This document shows, one piece after another, positions 1 to 11,199 of a stretch of DNA of 64,000 bases. The DNA is from Atriophallophorus winterbourni (taxonomy: Eukaryota > Platyhelminthes > Trematoda > Plagiorchiida > Microphallidae), in assembly GCA_013407085.1 (NCBI GenBank), contig JACCGJ010008235.1, forward strand, positions 1 through 64,000, written 5' to 3'. Every line of letters begins with the position of its first letter. The first letter of the stretch is position 1. Under the pieces are notes generated by a model. It saw nothing but the letters and a program-made list of their open reading frames with translations, was not told the DNA's origin and did not search any database. The translations under genes were made by a program, and so were the position numbers.

Positions 1-2
1 TT

Positions 3-530
3 ATCCCTTTATATACGGCGATTGTCAGGCCATATTTAGAATACTGCGTGCAAGCCTGGAGCCCCTTCTTTCGAAAGGACATATTACTACTAGAAGGAAT
101 CCAACGACTGGCTACCAAAATGGTTGAAGGTATGTTTGGGAAACCCTACGAAGAACGTCTAATTTCTTCAGTTCTCTTCTCCCTTCGGCGTCGGCGTCTA
201 CGGGGTGACCTCATAGATACTTTCGATATCCTAATAGGCTTAAGCGACGAGGGCTGTCAAATCCTGTTCTCTCGAGCGATCAACCCCTTAACTAGAGGAC
301 ATACATTTAATCTCGCGAAAAACCACAGCCGTCTGAATCTTAGGCAACACTTTTTCAGTGAAAGAGTGGTAAGCTTCTGGAACAAGCTGTCTGAGGAACT
401 AATAACTTGCACATCAATAGGTGCATTCAAAAGGAGTTTAGGGGCCTTGTGGCTTGGGCTTTTCCCAGACTTTTCCCGTGAATATACAGGTTGTGTGTCG
501 TCAGAATTGTCAATTTTTTGTTCATTTTGA
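3..530 (+). pseudogene. CR1-like LINE ORF2, C-terminal fragment
   Basis: An open reading frame enters from the left edge and runs to a stop at 530. It encodes the part downstream of the reverse transcriptase of a CR1/jockey-type LINE. Typical sequence is visible: a YLEYCVQAWSP segment, a RLATKMVEG segment, KPYEERL, then LRRRRLRGDLI and HFFSERVVSFWNKL. This tail recurs in several other fragments of the window (31520-31790, 34595-34798, 3400-3940). The catalytic reverse transcriptase lies outside the window or is missing. I infer a 5'-truncated copy, which is usual for LINEs. The tail continues as untranslated sequence to about 880. Confidence 0.8.
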
Positions 531-880
531 AATTATATGGTCTTGACCACGATTTTAAAAAATCCTGTTATATAATGCCTGGTTTTAAATGTCATGTTTT
601 AAATGTACGCACCAATTTTTCATAGCTTACCTCTCACCGGCTTGGTGAAGAGAAACCCTTTACGTTTTTCTCAGTCGCAGCTACAAATCTTGGAACCAAA
701 GGACGGCTTGGAAAACATCGGACGTACCTTCGCATACGACGAGGATACCAGAGAAAAATGAATTAACTTTGGCAGTGGTGGTTGCTTCTCTGCATCTTTC
801 CACCAAAAGTAATTCTGGACGCCCGATTGGCTCGTTAGCCACATACTGTCCTGTGCAAACTGAACTGAACTGAACTGAAC
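531..880 (+). mobile_element. 3' untranslated tail of CR1-like LINE with hairpin and (CTGAA)n end
   Basis: Non-coding sequence after the LINE stop. A small hairpin-forming segment (CTCACC ... GGTGAAGAG) sits near 631-652, and the tail ends in about four CTGAA repeats at 859-880. The same order (stop, hairpin, conserved 80-base block, CTGAA repeats) is seen at 3840-4050, which argues that both are 3' ends of one LINE family. Confidence 0.6.
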
Positions 881-969
881 CATAGAAGTGACAATTGTAA
901 TAAACTCTGAATTTAACTGTTTTAATCATTTGTACGTTAGTTCACTAATACGGTTAAAAATACACAAGT

Positions 970-2230
970 CCATTGTGGAAGGATTACATAAAGCTTAGCG
1001 GGTCGCTAGATCTACTTATTCTGTATTTTGCTGGAGAAACACATGTGCATAAGTCTCAGTCAATTTTCACACGTATACAATTAGATGACGCGAGTTACAG
1101 TTTATTGGAAAATGATATCCTCAGAAGGCCATATATGTTGAAAGTAATCAAATCACCTTTCTTAGACATGATAACTCCATTGGTTCTTAAGGTATCTGCG
1201 TCATGGATTGCCAAACCAATAGATATTACTTTTAACCGCTGTCTCTCTGCTTGCACTATTGCAAACAATTGTAAAATTGCTAGTATTACATCAGTCCCCA
1301 AGAAAACTGCAGGATAAGTTCGCCAATTAGCATGCCCATTACACGTTTTAGATATCATTGAAATGCTAGTTCTTAATCCCGTGCAGAAGGTTCTACCTTT
1401 GGAAGATCATAATCAATTTGCTTACCAGAAGCATAGCTCTACATTTGATGCCGTCGTGTGTCTGAAAGAGCTTTACTGTAAAACTTTAGTCTTCAAAGTT
1501 TTTATTCTTGATTACACAAAAGCACTTTGTTCTATAAAACGTGTCAAACTGACGTACCTTCTCAAAACACTAATCATCCCATCTAAAATGGTTAAATGGA
1601 TATGCGGATACTATCCCGGTATATATTAAACGCTCAAATTAACATACCATGCACTCCTTAGCTCCAAACGGAGAAAAAGTTTATTTGAGGAGCGATCATA
1701 TCTCCTTCTTTATTCCAGCTTTCCTGTCTGCGCTTTCACTGCCACACGCAAATCCTACTGTGGAATACGCAGATGATCTGATCATTGAATGTGCAGTACC
1801 CAGAGATGGCTCGTTGAATCCGTTCGCTGCTTCTTTAGATCAAATTACAAACTGGCGGGAAGAGAGATCTATATTTGTATCCCAAAAAATATACTGAACT
1901 CGTGTTTACTGATCTGTGTGGCAAATGTCGTGAAGTAATTTGAAGTAATCTTACTTTATCATAAATCAGGTCCCACAAGTATCTAGGTGTCACCATATCC
2001 GACAACCTTACTTGGATCTTTCAACTTATTACTTTACTTACTGAAGTTCGTAGGCTTTCATTTCATGCATTTAGTATTCGTTCTCTGGGCGTTGAGTCTG
2101 AGATAATCTCCCACTTCATATTCTGTTGTATGTTAACACATATTTTGTAATGTACACTCGCATTTCTATTCATAGACTGTGTTACTCGAGCGTTGCGACA
2201 GGGTCATTTCACGTGCAACCTCTATTTCTT
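970..2230 (+). pseudogene. Decayed non-LTR retrotransposon reverse transcriptase
   Basis: Three broken reading frames (973-1317, 1363-1629, 1649-1897) follow one another like pieces of a single reverse transcriptase. The second has NQFAYQKHSSTFDAVVCL followed by FILDYTKA, the finger and palm-A region. The third has VEYADDLIIECAVP, where YADD is the catalytic motif, and then ASLDQITNW. Decayed coding similarity continues to about 2230 (YLGVTISDNLTW-like sequence in another frame). Stops and frameshifts separate the pieces. The family differs from the CR1-like fragments around it. The exact clade is uncertain. Confidence 0.65.
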
Positions 2231-2840
2231 ATGAGGATTTTGTTGAATAACTCTTGAAACAAAATTTTTACTCTTAAATGATGGTTGTACATAAATCACA
2301 TCTTGTGTTTTCTAAATGAAGTAACCAAGAAGCGTGATAAAGGCTAACGTATTGAAGTTCTCTACGTGGAACTTTGTATGGTTTGAAACGGTAAACAACA
2401 GATTGTTTGCATTCAAACTTGCTTTTAAGGACAACTATGGATATCTGGGAAACTGGATAATTGACTTGTAAGTCAATAGATACTTCCGCGCCAGGATTAC
2501 CCGTGTGTATTCTGAGAAAGTAAGGGTTCTTAGTGGAGTCTTTCAAGCTCATCACTCTGACCGCTGATTTAAAAGCGTCACACATACGTCCCTTTCATAT
2601 TTTTGCTGATGATGTCAAGTTTATCGGATATATAGAAGTTCAGGGACAGTTATGCTACATGTAATCACCACTTAACGTTCATAAAGATTTGTTGTCCAAC
2701 TTTGGTAAAATCTTCAGGTTTCGGGATCAGAATTAATACTTGAGATTACTGGGTTGCCAAAATGCGTCATTTAGTTCTTGAGGTTTCAGCGAAATTTTAA
2801 TGGGCTGATCGACGTATAACTGCTGCACAAGGCGCAAGGA
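2231..2840. other. No gene recognised
   Basis: I see no convincing coding similarity on either strand. A 103-codon open frame on the minus strand (2274-2585) has no motif I recognise. Confidence 0.5.
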
Positions 2841-3399
2841 GATCGTTATTTTGTCATTTATCTGTTTTATCTTGCAGGACTCCGGAGGATTTCATGCCAC
2901 AATACAAATCAGTTGTGAGTCGGCATTCGAGTATTCCGTTCAAACAAGGTCACACTATCTGGAATCATATATTACCAAACTTCAATATGTGCATCTCCTA
3001 GCTACTCGTATGACTAATGTAAAATCTGGTAGTTCTACGAAGTATATTCAATAATTTTAGATAACTTCTAACTGAACTTCTAAACTGATGGGGAGCTGAT
3101 TGAAACAAACTTAATCATAACTGGTATAGGTGCTGTCCATCCATGTGATATGTATGCTCTCGCGCCAAGTGAGGGTGCTCGAGTTTACCTAATTGAACTG
3201 GCGAAGTGACAGGTCAGGACCAATGTTCCTATGCCATTCTTCAACAATGGGATTATAAATAACTCAAATAGTCTACCATAAGGTTGCATGTTCCACTTCT
3301 ACAAGGGGTTCCAAGAAGGGACTAGACTTAGTCTGCGCTTCTAATTTCCGATTTTTATCCATAAATGAATAATCGGCATAATCGCCGTTTTGCATTCGG
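2840..3399 (+). pseudogene. Strongly decayed CR1-like LINE C-terminal fragment
   Basis: A short open frame (2851-3054) contains KLQYVHLLATRMTNVKSG, which aligns with the TLEGVQRLATSMIKGQSG segment of the next fragment. At 3140-3250 the bases still align with 3600-3700 of that fragment, including a MYALAP start block, but stops and mismatches are frequent. I infer an older copy of the same LINE family lying directly upstream of a younger one. Confidence 0.55.
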
Positions 3400-4050
3400 A
3401 GCGTACAAATGATTTGGAAAAGGACATTGCCACGCTTGAAGGTGTTCAGCGCCTAGCTACTAGTATGATTAAAGGACAATCTGGGAAGTCGTATGAACAA
3501 AGACTGTTGAGTTTAGATTTCTTCTAAAAAGAAGGCGACTACGTGGGGATCTGATCGAGACCTTTAAAATCGTTAGAGGCTTTAGTTCTATTGATCCGAA
3601 TGATATGTATGCTCTTGCGCCAGTGGTAGGTACTCGAGGACATTCACTGAAACTGGCAAAGCAACATGTCAGGTCTAATGCACGTAAGCACTTCTTTAGC
3701 GAAAGGGTAGTGAATCATTGGAACTGTCTGCCCGAAGAGGTAGTTTGTTCTACTTCAGTAACGTGCTTCAAAGATAGACTAGACTCGATCTGGCGCTCTG
3801 TGTTTCCAAATTTTTATCCCCAATTTTATAGTTGTTCTTCAATTGGTCGTTGGAACGCACTAATGCCTCTCCTCACCTGTTGGGTGAGGGAGTTTTTCTG
3901 TTGCATTCCAGCCAAAGTCATACCAGAAGAATATTGAACCTACTATTCGAAGTGGTGGACGCTCTTTTGGCTTACCACCGGAAGTATTCTGGACGCTCGA
4001 TTGGCGATTGCCACATATCGTCCTGTGCTAACTGAACTGAACTGAACTGA
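3400..4050 (+). pseudogene. CR1-like LINE C-terminal fragment with its 3' tail
   Basis: Coding similarity starts in sequence resembling NDLEKDIATLEGVQRLATS and is broken by a frameshift near 3525. It continues in an open frame (3605-3937) with RKHFFSERVVNHWNCLPEEVV and FKDRLDSIWRSVFP, the usual end of this LINE protein. After it come a hairpin (CTCACCTGTTGGGTGAG, near 3872) and a tail ending in CTGAA repeats at 4029-4050. The first fragment of the window has the same tail. Confidence 0.75.
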
Positions 4051-4063
4051 AAAATCAAAATAG

Positions 4064-4474
4064 TGGGGAGTATGCTATAGTGAAAATAATCGGGCTCACC
4101 GAATTGTGGTGGTTCAGGCTACGTGAAATTACAGTATATGTGTAAAAAGTAAGAAAGGTAACAATAATTCTTCGATTGAACTGAAAGCGATTCTCCCTGG
4201 CTTGGCAATTGACTATTCCGTTCCAAACGTCAAAGTATTATCACCGCGGTAAACCCAAGAATTAGGTGCGGCTGAAATATGGAGCGGTCCTTTTATAGCA
4301 GGCAAGCAATCTTTCCACAATCCACAGTCAGAACTCCAAGCACGCAGTACGGGTATCAAAGGAGATGAGAAGGGCAAATCCGAGCAAACGAAAATTTATA
4401 TTCGTAAAATCCGGGTACAATTCAAAAAGTGTACATTGATTGATACAAACAAAAATGTTTACAGAAAAACGCCA
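4064..4474 (-). repeat. 3' LTR of the minus-strand gypsy element
   Basis: A 411-bp sequence matched by 8434-8850. On the element strand it starts TGGCG and ends CCCCA, fitting the TG...CA rule. It lies just downstream of the integrase stop. Confidence 0.8.
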
Positions 4475-4526
4475 TAGTACTCCTCCCCTAGAGCGTCGGG
4501 CCTAAAGAAGACGCTCGAAGAAATCG

Positions 4527-5794
4527 TTAGGCTGTGAAGTCATCAAACTTTAATGGAAAATGGACTCTACGACCAGATCGGGTTTGCCTGTTATGGTCAG
4601 TTTGTTTGATACACGGGGGTAGAGGGGGTTTCGTTGGGGGTTCGGGAGTACCGGTGAGGGGTGGAGGGACAAAATCTTGAGGAGCAACGTTCGGGGTATT
4701 TTCTTTCGCCTCTGGTGCCGGTTCGACGTAGGCTACTTTCAAACGATCGACGCTGACGGTCTCGTGTGTTCCGTTGCGGTCAATAACGAAGTATTTTGGA
4801 TACCTGTTGATTACTTTGTATGGCCCTATGTATGGCGGCTGTAGCGGTCGACGTACATGATCTACCCGCACAAACACGAAGTCGCAAATATTTAAGTCGG
4901 GTGGAATGTAGCAGGGTTGCTCATGTTGTCGAGTTGGAGTAGCCCGTAAGTTTTTCATGAAGCTGCGAAAGCGGCTGACATATTGTGGCACAGTAAGGTC
5001 CAATGGTGAGTCGGAAGATGTCAGGAATTCGCCTGGAAGGGTAAGTGTACTACCATACACCATTTCAGCAGCTGAATACCCTAGGTCTTCTTTCACTGTG
5101 GTACGTATACCAAGAAGTACTAGGGGTAGTGTCTCGGACCAACGTTCAGTATTCTCATGACACATGAGTGCGGCTTTTAGTTGGCGGTGAAATCTTTCGA
5201 CTAAGCCGTTCGAAGAAGGGTGGTAGGCTGTAGTCTGAATGTGTTTCGTACCGAGCATGTTGTTCAATTTCTTGAAAAGCGTTGATTGGAATTGGGAACC
5301 TCGGTCAGTAGTGATGGTGTTTGGTACGCCAAAATTACTGATCCAGTGCTGAACAAAAGCTTTAGCAACAGTTTCTGCACTGATATCAGGGATTGCTACT
5401 GCCATTGGCCAACGCGTAGAACGATCAATGCAGGTAAGTATGTAGCAACATCCGTTAGAGACTGCTAGTGGGCCCACGAGATCCAAATGCACGTGTTGGA
5501 AACGTTCAGTAACTGGTGGGAACGTACCAGGGTAGCTGATAGTGTGTCGCTGAACCTTGCTCTGTTGACATCGCAAGCAACTTTTTGTCCAAAGTTGTAT
5601 GTCTTTATGCATGTCAGACCAGAGGTAGCGGGAACTGATCAATTTTCGTGTCGCTCTTACTCCCGGATGTGAAAAACCATGCAAGTGGTCAGAAACTCTA
5701 CGTCTCATGTCTGATGGGACGATCGGACGCGGTTTTCCTGTTGCCATGTCACAAACCAGGTAATGTGGAGAATCGGGTATCGGGACTCGGCGGA
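4527..5794 (-). pseudogene. Gypsy pol: integrase region
   Basis: The longest intact stretch of the element. From the N-terminus it has an HHCC zinc-binding module (HGFSHPGVRATRK, then CLRCQQSKV). The catalytic core follows, with its acidic residues in HLDLVGP, TDRGSQF and the downstream NGLVERFHRQLK. A C-terminal chromatin- or DNA-binding part contains FVFVRVDHVRRPLQPPYIGP, a proline-rich stretch, and the typical end TRSGRRVHFP. The first methionine is at 5747, but similarity extends upstream to about 5794. There the frame separates from the RNase H frame at a run of eight A residues. The domain itself looks undamaged. Confidence 0.85.
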
Positions 5795-6145
5795 TTTTTT
5801 TTCCATCTCTGAAGTTTCATAGCGACTTAGTACCGGATCAGATTGCTGCGAACGTGCTAGTTGTTCCAAATCGATTCCAGGCAGGTCGATGGCACTCAGT
5901 TGAATCCGAGAAAACGTATCCGCCACTGTGTTCGACGAGCCGGATAGGTAGCGAATGTCGCTCGTGAATTGGGAGATGTAGTCTAATTGACGGATCTCTC
6001 GCGGTGAATAACGATCGGAAGTTGTGGCGAGTGCAAACGTTAGCGGTTTGTGGTCGGTGTAGACCGTAAAACTGCGACCTTCGAGTAAATGCCGGAAATG
6101 GCAAATGGAATAATAAACAGCGAGGAGCTCGCGACCAAAGGTACT
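5740..6145 (-). pseudogene. Gypsy pol: RNase H C-terminal part
   Basis: Read in the same frame as the RT segment, after an in-frame TGA at 6146-6148. It contains GRELLAVYYSICHF (catalytic Glu region), YTDHKPLTF (catalytic Asp) and the REIRQLDYISQF and DTFSRIQLS motifs that end gypsy RNase H and start the linker. The stop that separates it from the RT part is one substitution away from an arginine codon. The frame is lost at the homopolymer run at 5795-5802. Confidence 0.8.
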
Positions 6146-6148
6146 ATA

Positions 6149-7555
6149 TCATGTCTGCGCTGGCTGTAGTCGGCGTAAGAAGAAGGCTAGGGGTCTAATC
6201 GTGTTGTCGACCTCTTGTTGGAGTACTGCATCCACCGCTTCGTTTGATGCATCGATAACAAGCGATAAGTGAGCATGTGTCTCGGCTGATATATAAGTCA
6301 GAATTGTCGCCTGCTCAAGGGCGGATTTAAGCGCGTCAAAAGCTTCGGTCGCTTGTGGATTCATCGAAAAAGTTCTTTCTTTGCAGCGAAGTAAATCTGT
6401 AAGCGGTTGAGCTAACTTCGTGCAATGAAGAATGAATCGTCTATAGTAGTTAACTAGGCCCAAAAATCGGCGCAACTGGCGGATTAAACTCGAGCATGGA
6501 TAATCGCGGATGGCAGAAACTTTCCGTTCAACGGGTTTAATTCCGGTGGAATCGATGCGGTGACCGAGAAAGTCTAGTGTTTCCACATGGAAGATGCATT
6601 TATCTGGTTTCACGACAATCCTATACTGAGATAGGCGCTTAAAAACCTCTCGAAGATGCTCAACATGTTCTTTCGATGTGTTGCTAGCAATTAGCACGTC
6701 ATCAATATATACGTATACGAAGGGCAATCCCTTAAATACTTGATCCATAAAACGCTGGAAAGTTTGTGCGGTATTTTGGAGGCCAAATGGCATTCGTACG
6801 AATTCATATAAGCCAAATGGTGTCGTGACAGCCGTTTTAGAGATATCTTCCTTCGCAACGGGTATTTGGTGATAGGCGCGTACTAGGTCAAGCTTCGAGA
6901 ACACGGTTTTTCCGTTTAGGGACGCTGTAAAATCGTGGATGTGTGGAATGGGATAACGGTCTGGTACCGTCATGCGATTAAGTGCCCTATAATCTCCGCA
7001 TGTGCGCCACGTATCTGCGGTACATTTTTCAACCATATGTAGTAAAAAAGCCCATGGTGAGGTCGACGGGCGGATGATTCCTAGCTCCAACATATGTTCA
7101 AACTCTTGTTTGGCGATTGCCAGTTTGTTTGGAGCTAGTCTACGTGGTTTGGCAAAAACTGGAGGGCCACGAGTGACAATGTGGTGTTCGACCTGGTGTT
7201 TGACCACATTTGTGAATGACTGTAGTTTGAAGATCTCCGGAAACTGGACTATGAGTTCCTTACAAGGCTGGGTGACGACTGGAGTCAAAACTCGAATAGA
7301 CTGTATGGATGTGTAATGGTATTTGCCTATTGAATTTAACTTCGTGCTGTTATCAATAAGCCTTCGTTGGCTTATGTCCACCGCGAGGTTGAAATTAGAC
7401 AAAAAAATATGCACCCAAAATCGGGTTTTCACGTCTGCAATGGTGAAACACCCAGGGAACGATCTTCGTAAGCCAGGTTCTACCGCGAGGGGATCGGACC
7501 ATAAGTGGCTATCCGAGTACCGTTGGCCGCCTGAAGGGTCAATCCCGACGGACAC
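6149..7555 (-). pseudogene. Gypsy pol: protease end, reverse transcriptase and start of RNase H
   Basis: Starts with the C-terminal flap of the aspartic protease ([22 protein letters not shown]). Then comes a full reverse transcriptase: [54 protein letters not shown], and the catalytic YIDDVLIAS. The thumb and connection region has [10 protein letters not shown] and [14 protein letters not shown]. RNase H begins with the catalytic Asp in VIDASNEAV. An in-frame TGA follows at 6146-6148. A frameshift near 7490-7550 separates this part from the gag-protease frame. Confidence 0.9.
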
Positions 7556-8391
7556 TTGCGTTCGGTTTCGTTAGTTGGGATGACGCTGAGTTCCGCACCG
7601 GTGTCTACCAGAAAACGCAATTTCGTTGTGTTGTCAGAGATATAGAAGAGACGGCTAACTTTGTTGTCAGGCAGTGCAGCCATTCCTACTGCCTGGCATA
7701 ATCGTTTCCCTGGTCTTTGATTTGGAAACAAAACTGCAGGGTCTGGTGCATCTGTAGGCGCGTTCACCGAATCTGCGGTGGTAATAGCCAAGACCTGGCC
7801 CTTCACTTCGACTTCGTGAATATCGTTTATTCGCGATGATCGTTTATGAGGCGATTGTACTACTGCAATGGTTGGCTTATGATTTTCATACGCTCGATCG
7901 GCGATGGCAGCAAGCTTTTCTAACTTGTAGTCTTCTTCGACCACCGAAAGTGCTTTTCGAACATCGCTGGGTAGTCTTTGCAGCCACAATTCTTTTAAAA
8001 TCAGTTCGCCAACTGGTGTTGTACCTTGTAACTCGATTATTCGACGAAGGAGTTGCGACGGTGTATTGTCACCTAGCTCGATACCCGAGAGTAATTTACG
8101 TAAGTATTTCTCATCTGATGCTGCTATACGCCATATCAAAGTTGATTTCAGTACATCATACGGCTTATCGACAGGTCTGTTGTATATGATATCAGCAACT
8201 TCCGATGCGACTGCGTGTGGTAAACTTCCTATGACGTAACAGTTCATTGCTTTTTGGCTAGTAATGCGTCGAGTTTCGAAAATAGCTTCTACTTGAGAGA
8301 ACCATAATCTAGGGTTTGCTACGCCGAACTCGGGAAGTGATAAATGACCAATATCTGCTGGGATAGGTGCTGCCTGTAGAATAGTGTCCAT
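7480..8391 (-). pseudogene. Gypsy gag and N-terminal protease
   Basis: I place the start at the ATG at 8391 (MDTILQAAPIP) because the frame upstream runs into the 5' LTR. The gag-like part contains NPRLWFSQVEAIFETRRI, SEVADIIYNRP and LWLQRLPSDVRK, the arrangement seen in gag of trematode gypsy elements. The aspartic protease follows, with its active-site LVDTGAELSVIP intact. The frame then breaks inside the protease, and the rest is read in another frame. The same gag is found, more decayed, at 11200-11800. Confidence 0.85.
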
Positions 8392-8433
8392 ATTGATGAA
8401 AAAATGTAAAAATATGCTACAAAATCTAAATAG

Positions 8434-8850
8434 TGGGGAGTATGCTATAGCGAGGATAATTGGGCTTACCAAATTGTGGTGGTTCAGGCTACGTGAAATT
8501 ACAATATGTATGTAAAAAGTAAAAAGGTAACCACTCACAATCATTCTTCGATTGAATTAGAAACGATTCTCCCCAGCTTGGCAATTGACTATTCCGGTCC
8601 AAACGTCAAAGTATTATCACCACAGTAAATCCAAGAATTAGGTGTGGCTGAAATATGGAGCGGTCCTTTTATAGCAGACAAGCAATCTTTTCACAATCCA
8701 CAGTCAGAACTCCGAGCACGCAGTGCGGGTATCAAAGGAGATAAGAAGATCAACTCCGAGCAAACGAAAATTTATATTTGTAAAATCCGGGTACAATTCA
8801 AAAAGTGTACATTGATTGATACAAACAAAAAAGTTTACAGAACAACGCCA
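8434..8850 (-). repeat. 5' LTR of the minus-strand gypsy element
   Basis: A 417-bp copy of 4064-4474 with scattered substitutions and small indels. It lies upstream of gag on the element strand. No tRNA-like primer-binding site starting TGG is obvious just inside it. Confidence 0.8.
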
Positions 8851-8869
8851 TAAGTTTTTATAATCCCGG

Positions 8870-9229
8870 TACGGCTTGATAAACAGACGTTACGGTCTTT
8901 TTAAGTCTTTCCGGTTCAGCATCTTCAGATGTATCCAGGATAGTGGTGTTATGATGGTCAATGTAATCAAAATCGGAACATAACTGACCTGTATCTCTTT
9001 ATGTAATTTGATCCACAGTTGCCAACAATTGTCTCGATTTTTCAATGGCAGTAGTCGAAGGTGCCATTAAGGCATTTCCGCTAGCGGTTTTAAAAAGCAC
9101 ATTATCTGACAATCGTTTAGATAAGCTAGAAGGCAGTGCTGAGTTCGCTTGATAAGATGAGTTTGGTGATTTATTCGAAATGTTATCTGAAGAATTCTGA
9201 AATTTGCTAACTTTGACGCCACTTTCTTG
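8870..9229 (-). pseudogene. Continuation of truncated gypsy gag, function unclear
   Basis: Minus-strand coding-like sequence in a frame other than the gag above it (SSLSKRLSDNVLFKTASGNA, then a DTSEDAEPERLKK stretch near 8930). I do not recognise a domain. Position suggests the part of gag or the spacer before protease. The element ends here, next to the LTR of the neighbouring gypsy element, so its pol region is missing. Confidence 0.4.
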
Positions 9230-10121
9230 TTAACTGAAACCAGATTTTCCGTTTGAATCAATGATACGGGAAGATGTGCCCGTGTTAATAGGAGTAGCGC
9301 TTGAGTCAGTTGATAGGCAAGTCAAATTTTCATCATCAAGCAAAAGAGCTATAGCACGAACAACGGCACTGTTAGAAATCGGTCGAACTGTTTTTCCAGA
9401 TGCAGTTTGAATACGCAGAGTAACGGGAGCGTTCTCCATGCTATGATAGAATGTATGAAAGTCAACGTTTCGTTTTTCGCCAAGCGGCATAGTTAAGGTA
9501 TCATCATCATTCGGTTGATACTTTAGCTGTTGACCGGCTATAGCATTCTTCGTTATTTCACGATTACGTGTATTATACATGACAGAACGTTCTGTTTGAG
9601 ACAAATCTGTCGTTGCAACACGCGCATATTCATACTGTTCGCAATGAGCTCGAACATCTTTAAAAGAAGGTTTTGGCAGTTTCAAGAGCTCATTCTGCAA
9701 AACAATGTCATTTATACCACCGATTAGACGATCTTTCAATTGCATTTCTAACAAGTCACCTAAGTTGCATTTCGCTGCCTGAATTACCAATTGTAGAATA
9801 AAATCTCGAATTCCTTGATTGGACTGACGCACCATGGAATTAAATTTTACACGTTCGGTTGGTTCGAAATGTACAGGTTTCACGTGGTGCAATAAAAGCG
9901 CCTTCAGCGTTTCGTATGGAAGGGAAATTGGCGAATACGGATAAGCCAAATTTTTATAACGTATAAGCAGATTTTCCGATTGAATTTAGAAAATGAGCAG
10001 ACTTTTTATCATTTTCTGCTTTCGGCCGTATCATACACCAAATTTAGAATCTTTCAAAATAGTCTCAAATTTTTCGAGCAATTGCATTTATATCGAGGGG
10101 TTCCAGAATTGAATTCGCCAT
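9230..10121 (-). pseudogene. Gag of a second gypsy element, truncated
   Basis: The likely start is the ATG at 10121 (MANSILEPLD), 17 bases from a tRNA-like primer-binding sequence. A frameshift and stops occur before about 9955. From there an open frame reads YPYSPISLPYETLKALLLHH, RVKFNSMVRQSNQGIRDFI and AKCNLGDLLEMQLKDRLIGG, the capsid-like core of gypsy gag. LPKPSFKDVRAHCEQYE follows. No zinc knuckle is visible. It differs from the gag of the neighbouring element. Confidence 0.7.
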
Positions 10122-10150
10122 TGAAAAAATGTTGTTCGCGGCGCCAAATT

Positions 10151-10970
10151 TGATGAATTAAATTGTATTTATTTGAATAACCAACCCAAGAATGTAAGTG
10201 AGAGCAAACCACGCTCACTCGAATCACAGTATGTATTGAATAATGTAGGTTTTACAACGAGAACTTAAATGAGAGTATTATTGATTATTGTTGAATGAAT
10301 GATGATGAATGATTGAATATTTTTGATCGTTAATCGAACAGTCACCACATACAATCACATACACCATATATCCCACCACATATGCCAATTGGTCAAAGCG
10401 TTCATTAGGTTTATCTAAAAGAACTAAACCGTCACGTATCCTCTCTAGGTCACTGTGGTTAACAGTACAATACACCTGCGTGATGGTTCTCGTGTTTTTC
10501 TAAAAAGTCAGTCGATTTCGTTCAAACCGTTCATGCTCAATGTCAAACCAAGTGGAGCTCGTTCAACAACTGCTAACGTTTTCTATTCTTATCTTTTGCT
10601 GAACAAGTTTTCGCATGGATCGTTTCCATGCAACACTCCTAAACCTAAATTCACTGAGGTTCGCCGTTTTCTGCTCTCGTGTTGAAGTGAAAGTTTCGAG
10701 TTTGTTCTAATCTATTATTACTTAACAATTTTCCTGGTAAAAAAACTTTTGTACAGTTTTTGATATCTTCAGTTCAAATTGTTCTGACAATATCGTTTTG
10801 CTCAGACGATCGATTTCCTGTTAATTTCATCACTCACGGTTCAACGATTCTTTGTTCGATAACTAAGTGAACACAATTCTTCTGTTGAATACGATTTTTT
10901 ACATAATCAACCTATTACCCGCGTTCTCAGTCGATCTGGGCTTTGGGAATTCCGTCTCGGGGACGTAACA
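10151..10970 (-). repeat. 5' LTR of the truncated gypsy element, with primer-binding site
   Basis: On the minus strand the segment begins TGTTACGTCCCCGAGAC, a start typical of Ty3/gypsy LTRs, and ends TTCATCA. Just inside lies TTGGCGCCGCGAACA (about 10132-10146), which looks like a primer-binding site. No second LTR is present. A 120-bp stretch (10335-10470) recurs in the opposite orientation at 21590-21720. Confidence 0.6.
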
Positions 10971-11199
10971 TTTCGAGTGGTAATATTGAAGTCATTACAA
11001 GAACAAGGAAATACCAAAGGAGGATTGCGGATTATATGTATGTGGATCGAAAGAACTGTTCGTGAGTCAGATTGCTTATTTTGGTATTGCGAGTTTTGTA
11101 TACTAGCTTTACTGGTCCACTACATATTTTTGGTACGCCCGAGTATTTTGTCGCACGTTCTCCCCATATTCTGATATTTTCAGTCTGTAATTCTTTGCA
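10971..11199. other. Spacer between two gypsy relics
   Basis: No coding or repeat structure recognised. It could hold the remains of the leader of the following gypsy relic, but no LTR could be matched. Confidence 0.4.

Larger units (their letters stand above)
4064..8850 (-). mobile_element. Ty3/gypsy LTR retrotransposon, minus strand, degenerate
   Basis: Two similar direct repeats (4064-4474 and 8434-8850) flank a gag-protease-RT-RNase H-integrase region that reads on the minus strand. The domain order is that of Ty3/gypsy elements. The coding part is broken by at least two frameshifts and one in-frame stop, so it is not autonomous as it stands. No clear target-site duplication is visible: the flanks are ATAG on the left and TAAG on the right. 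The left flank is the tail of a CR1-like LINE and the right flank is a different gypsy relic, so the insertion point is a TE junction or was later rearranged. Confidence 0.9.

Noticed and set aside
4064..8850. Target-site duplication for the minus-strand gypsy element
   Set aside because: Flanks ATAG and TAAG do not match, and the two sides belong to different older elements.
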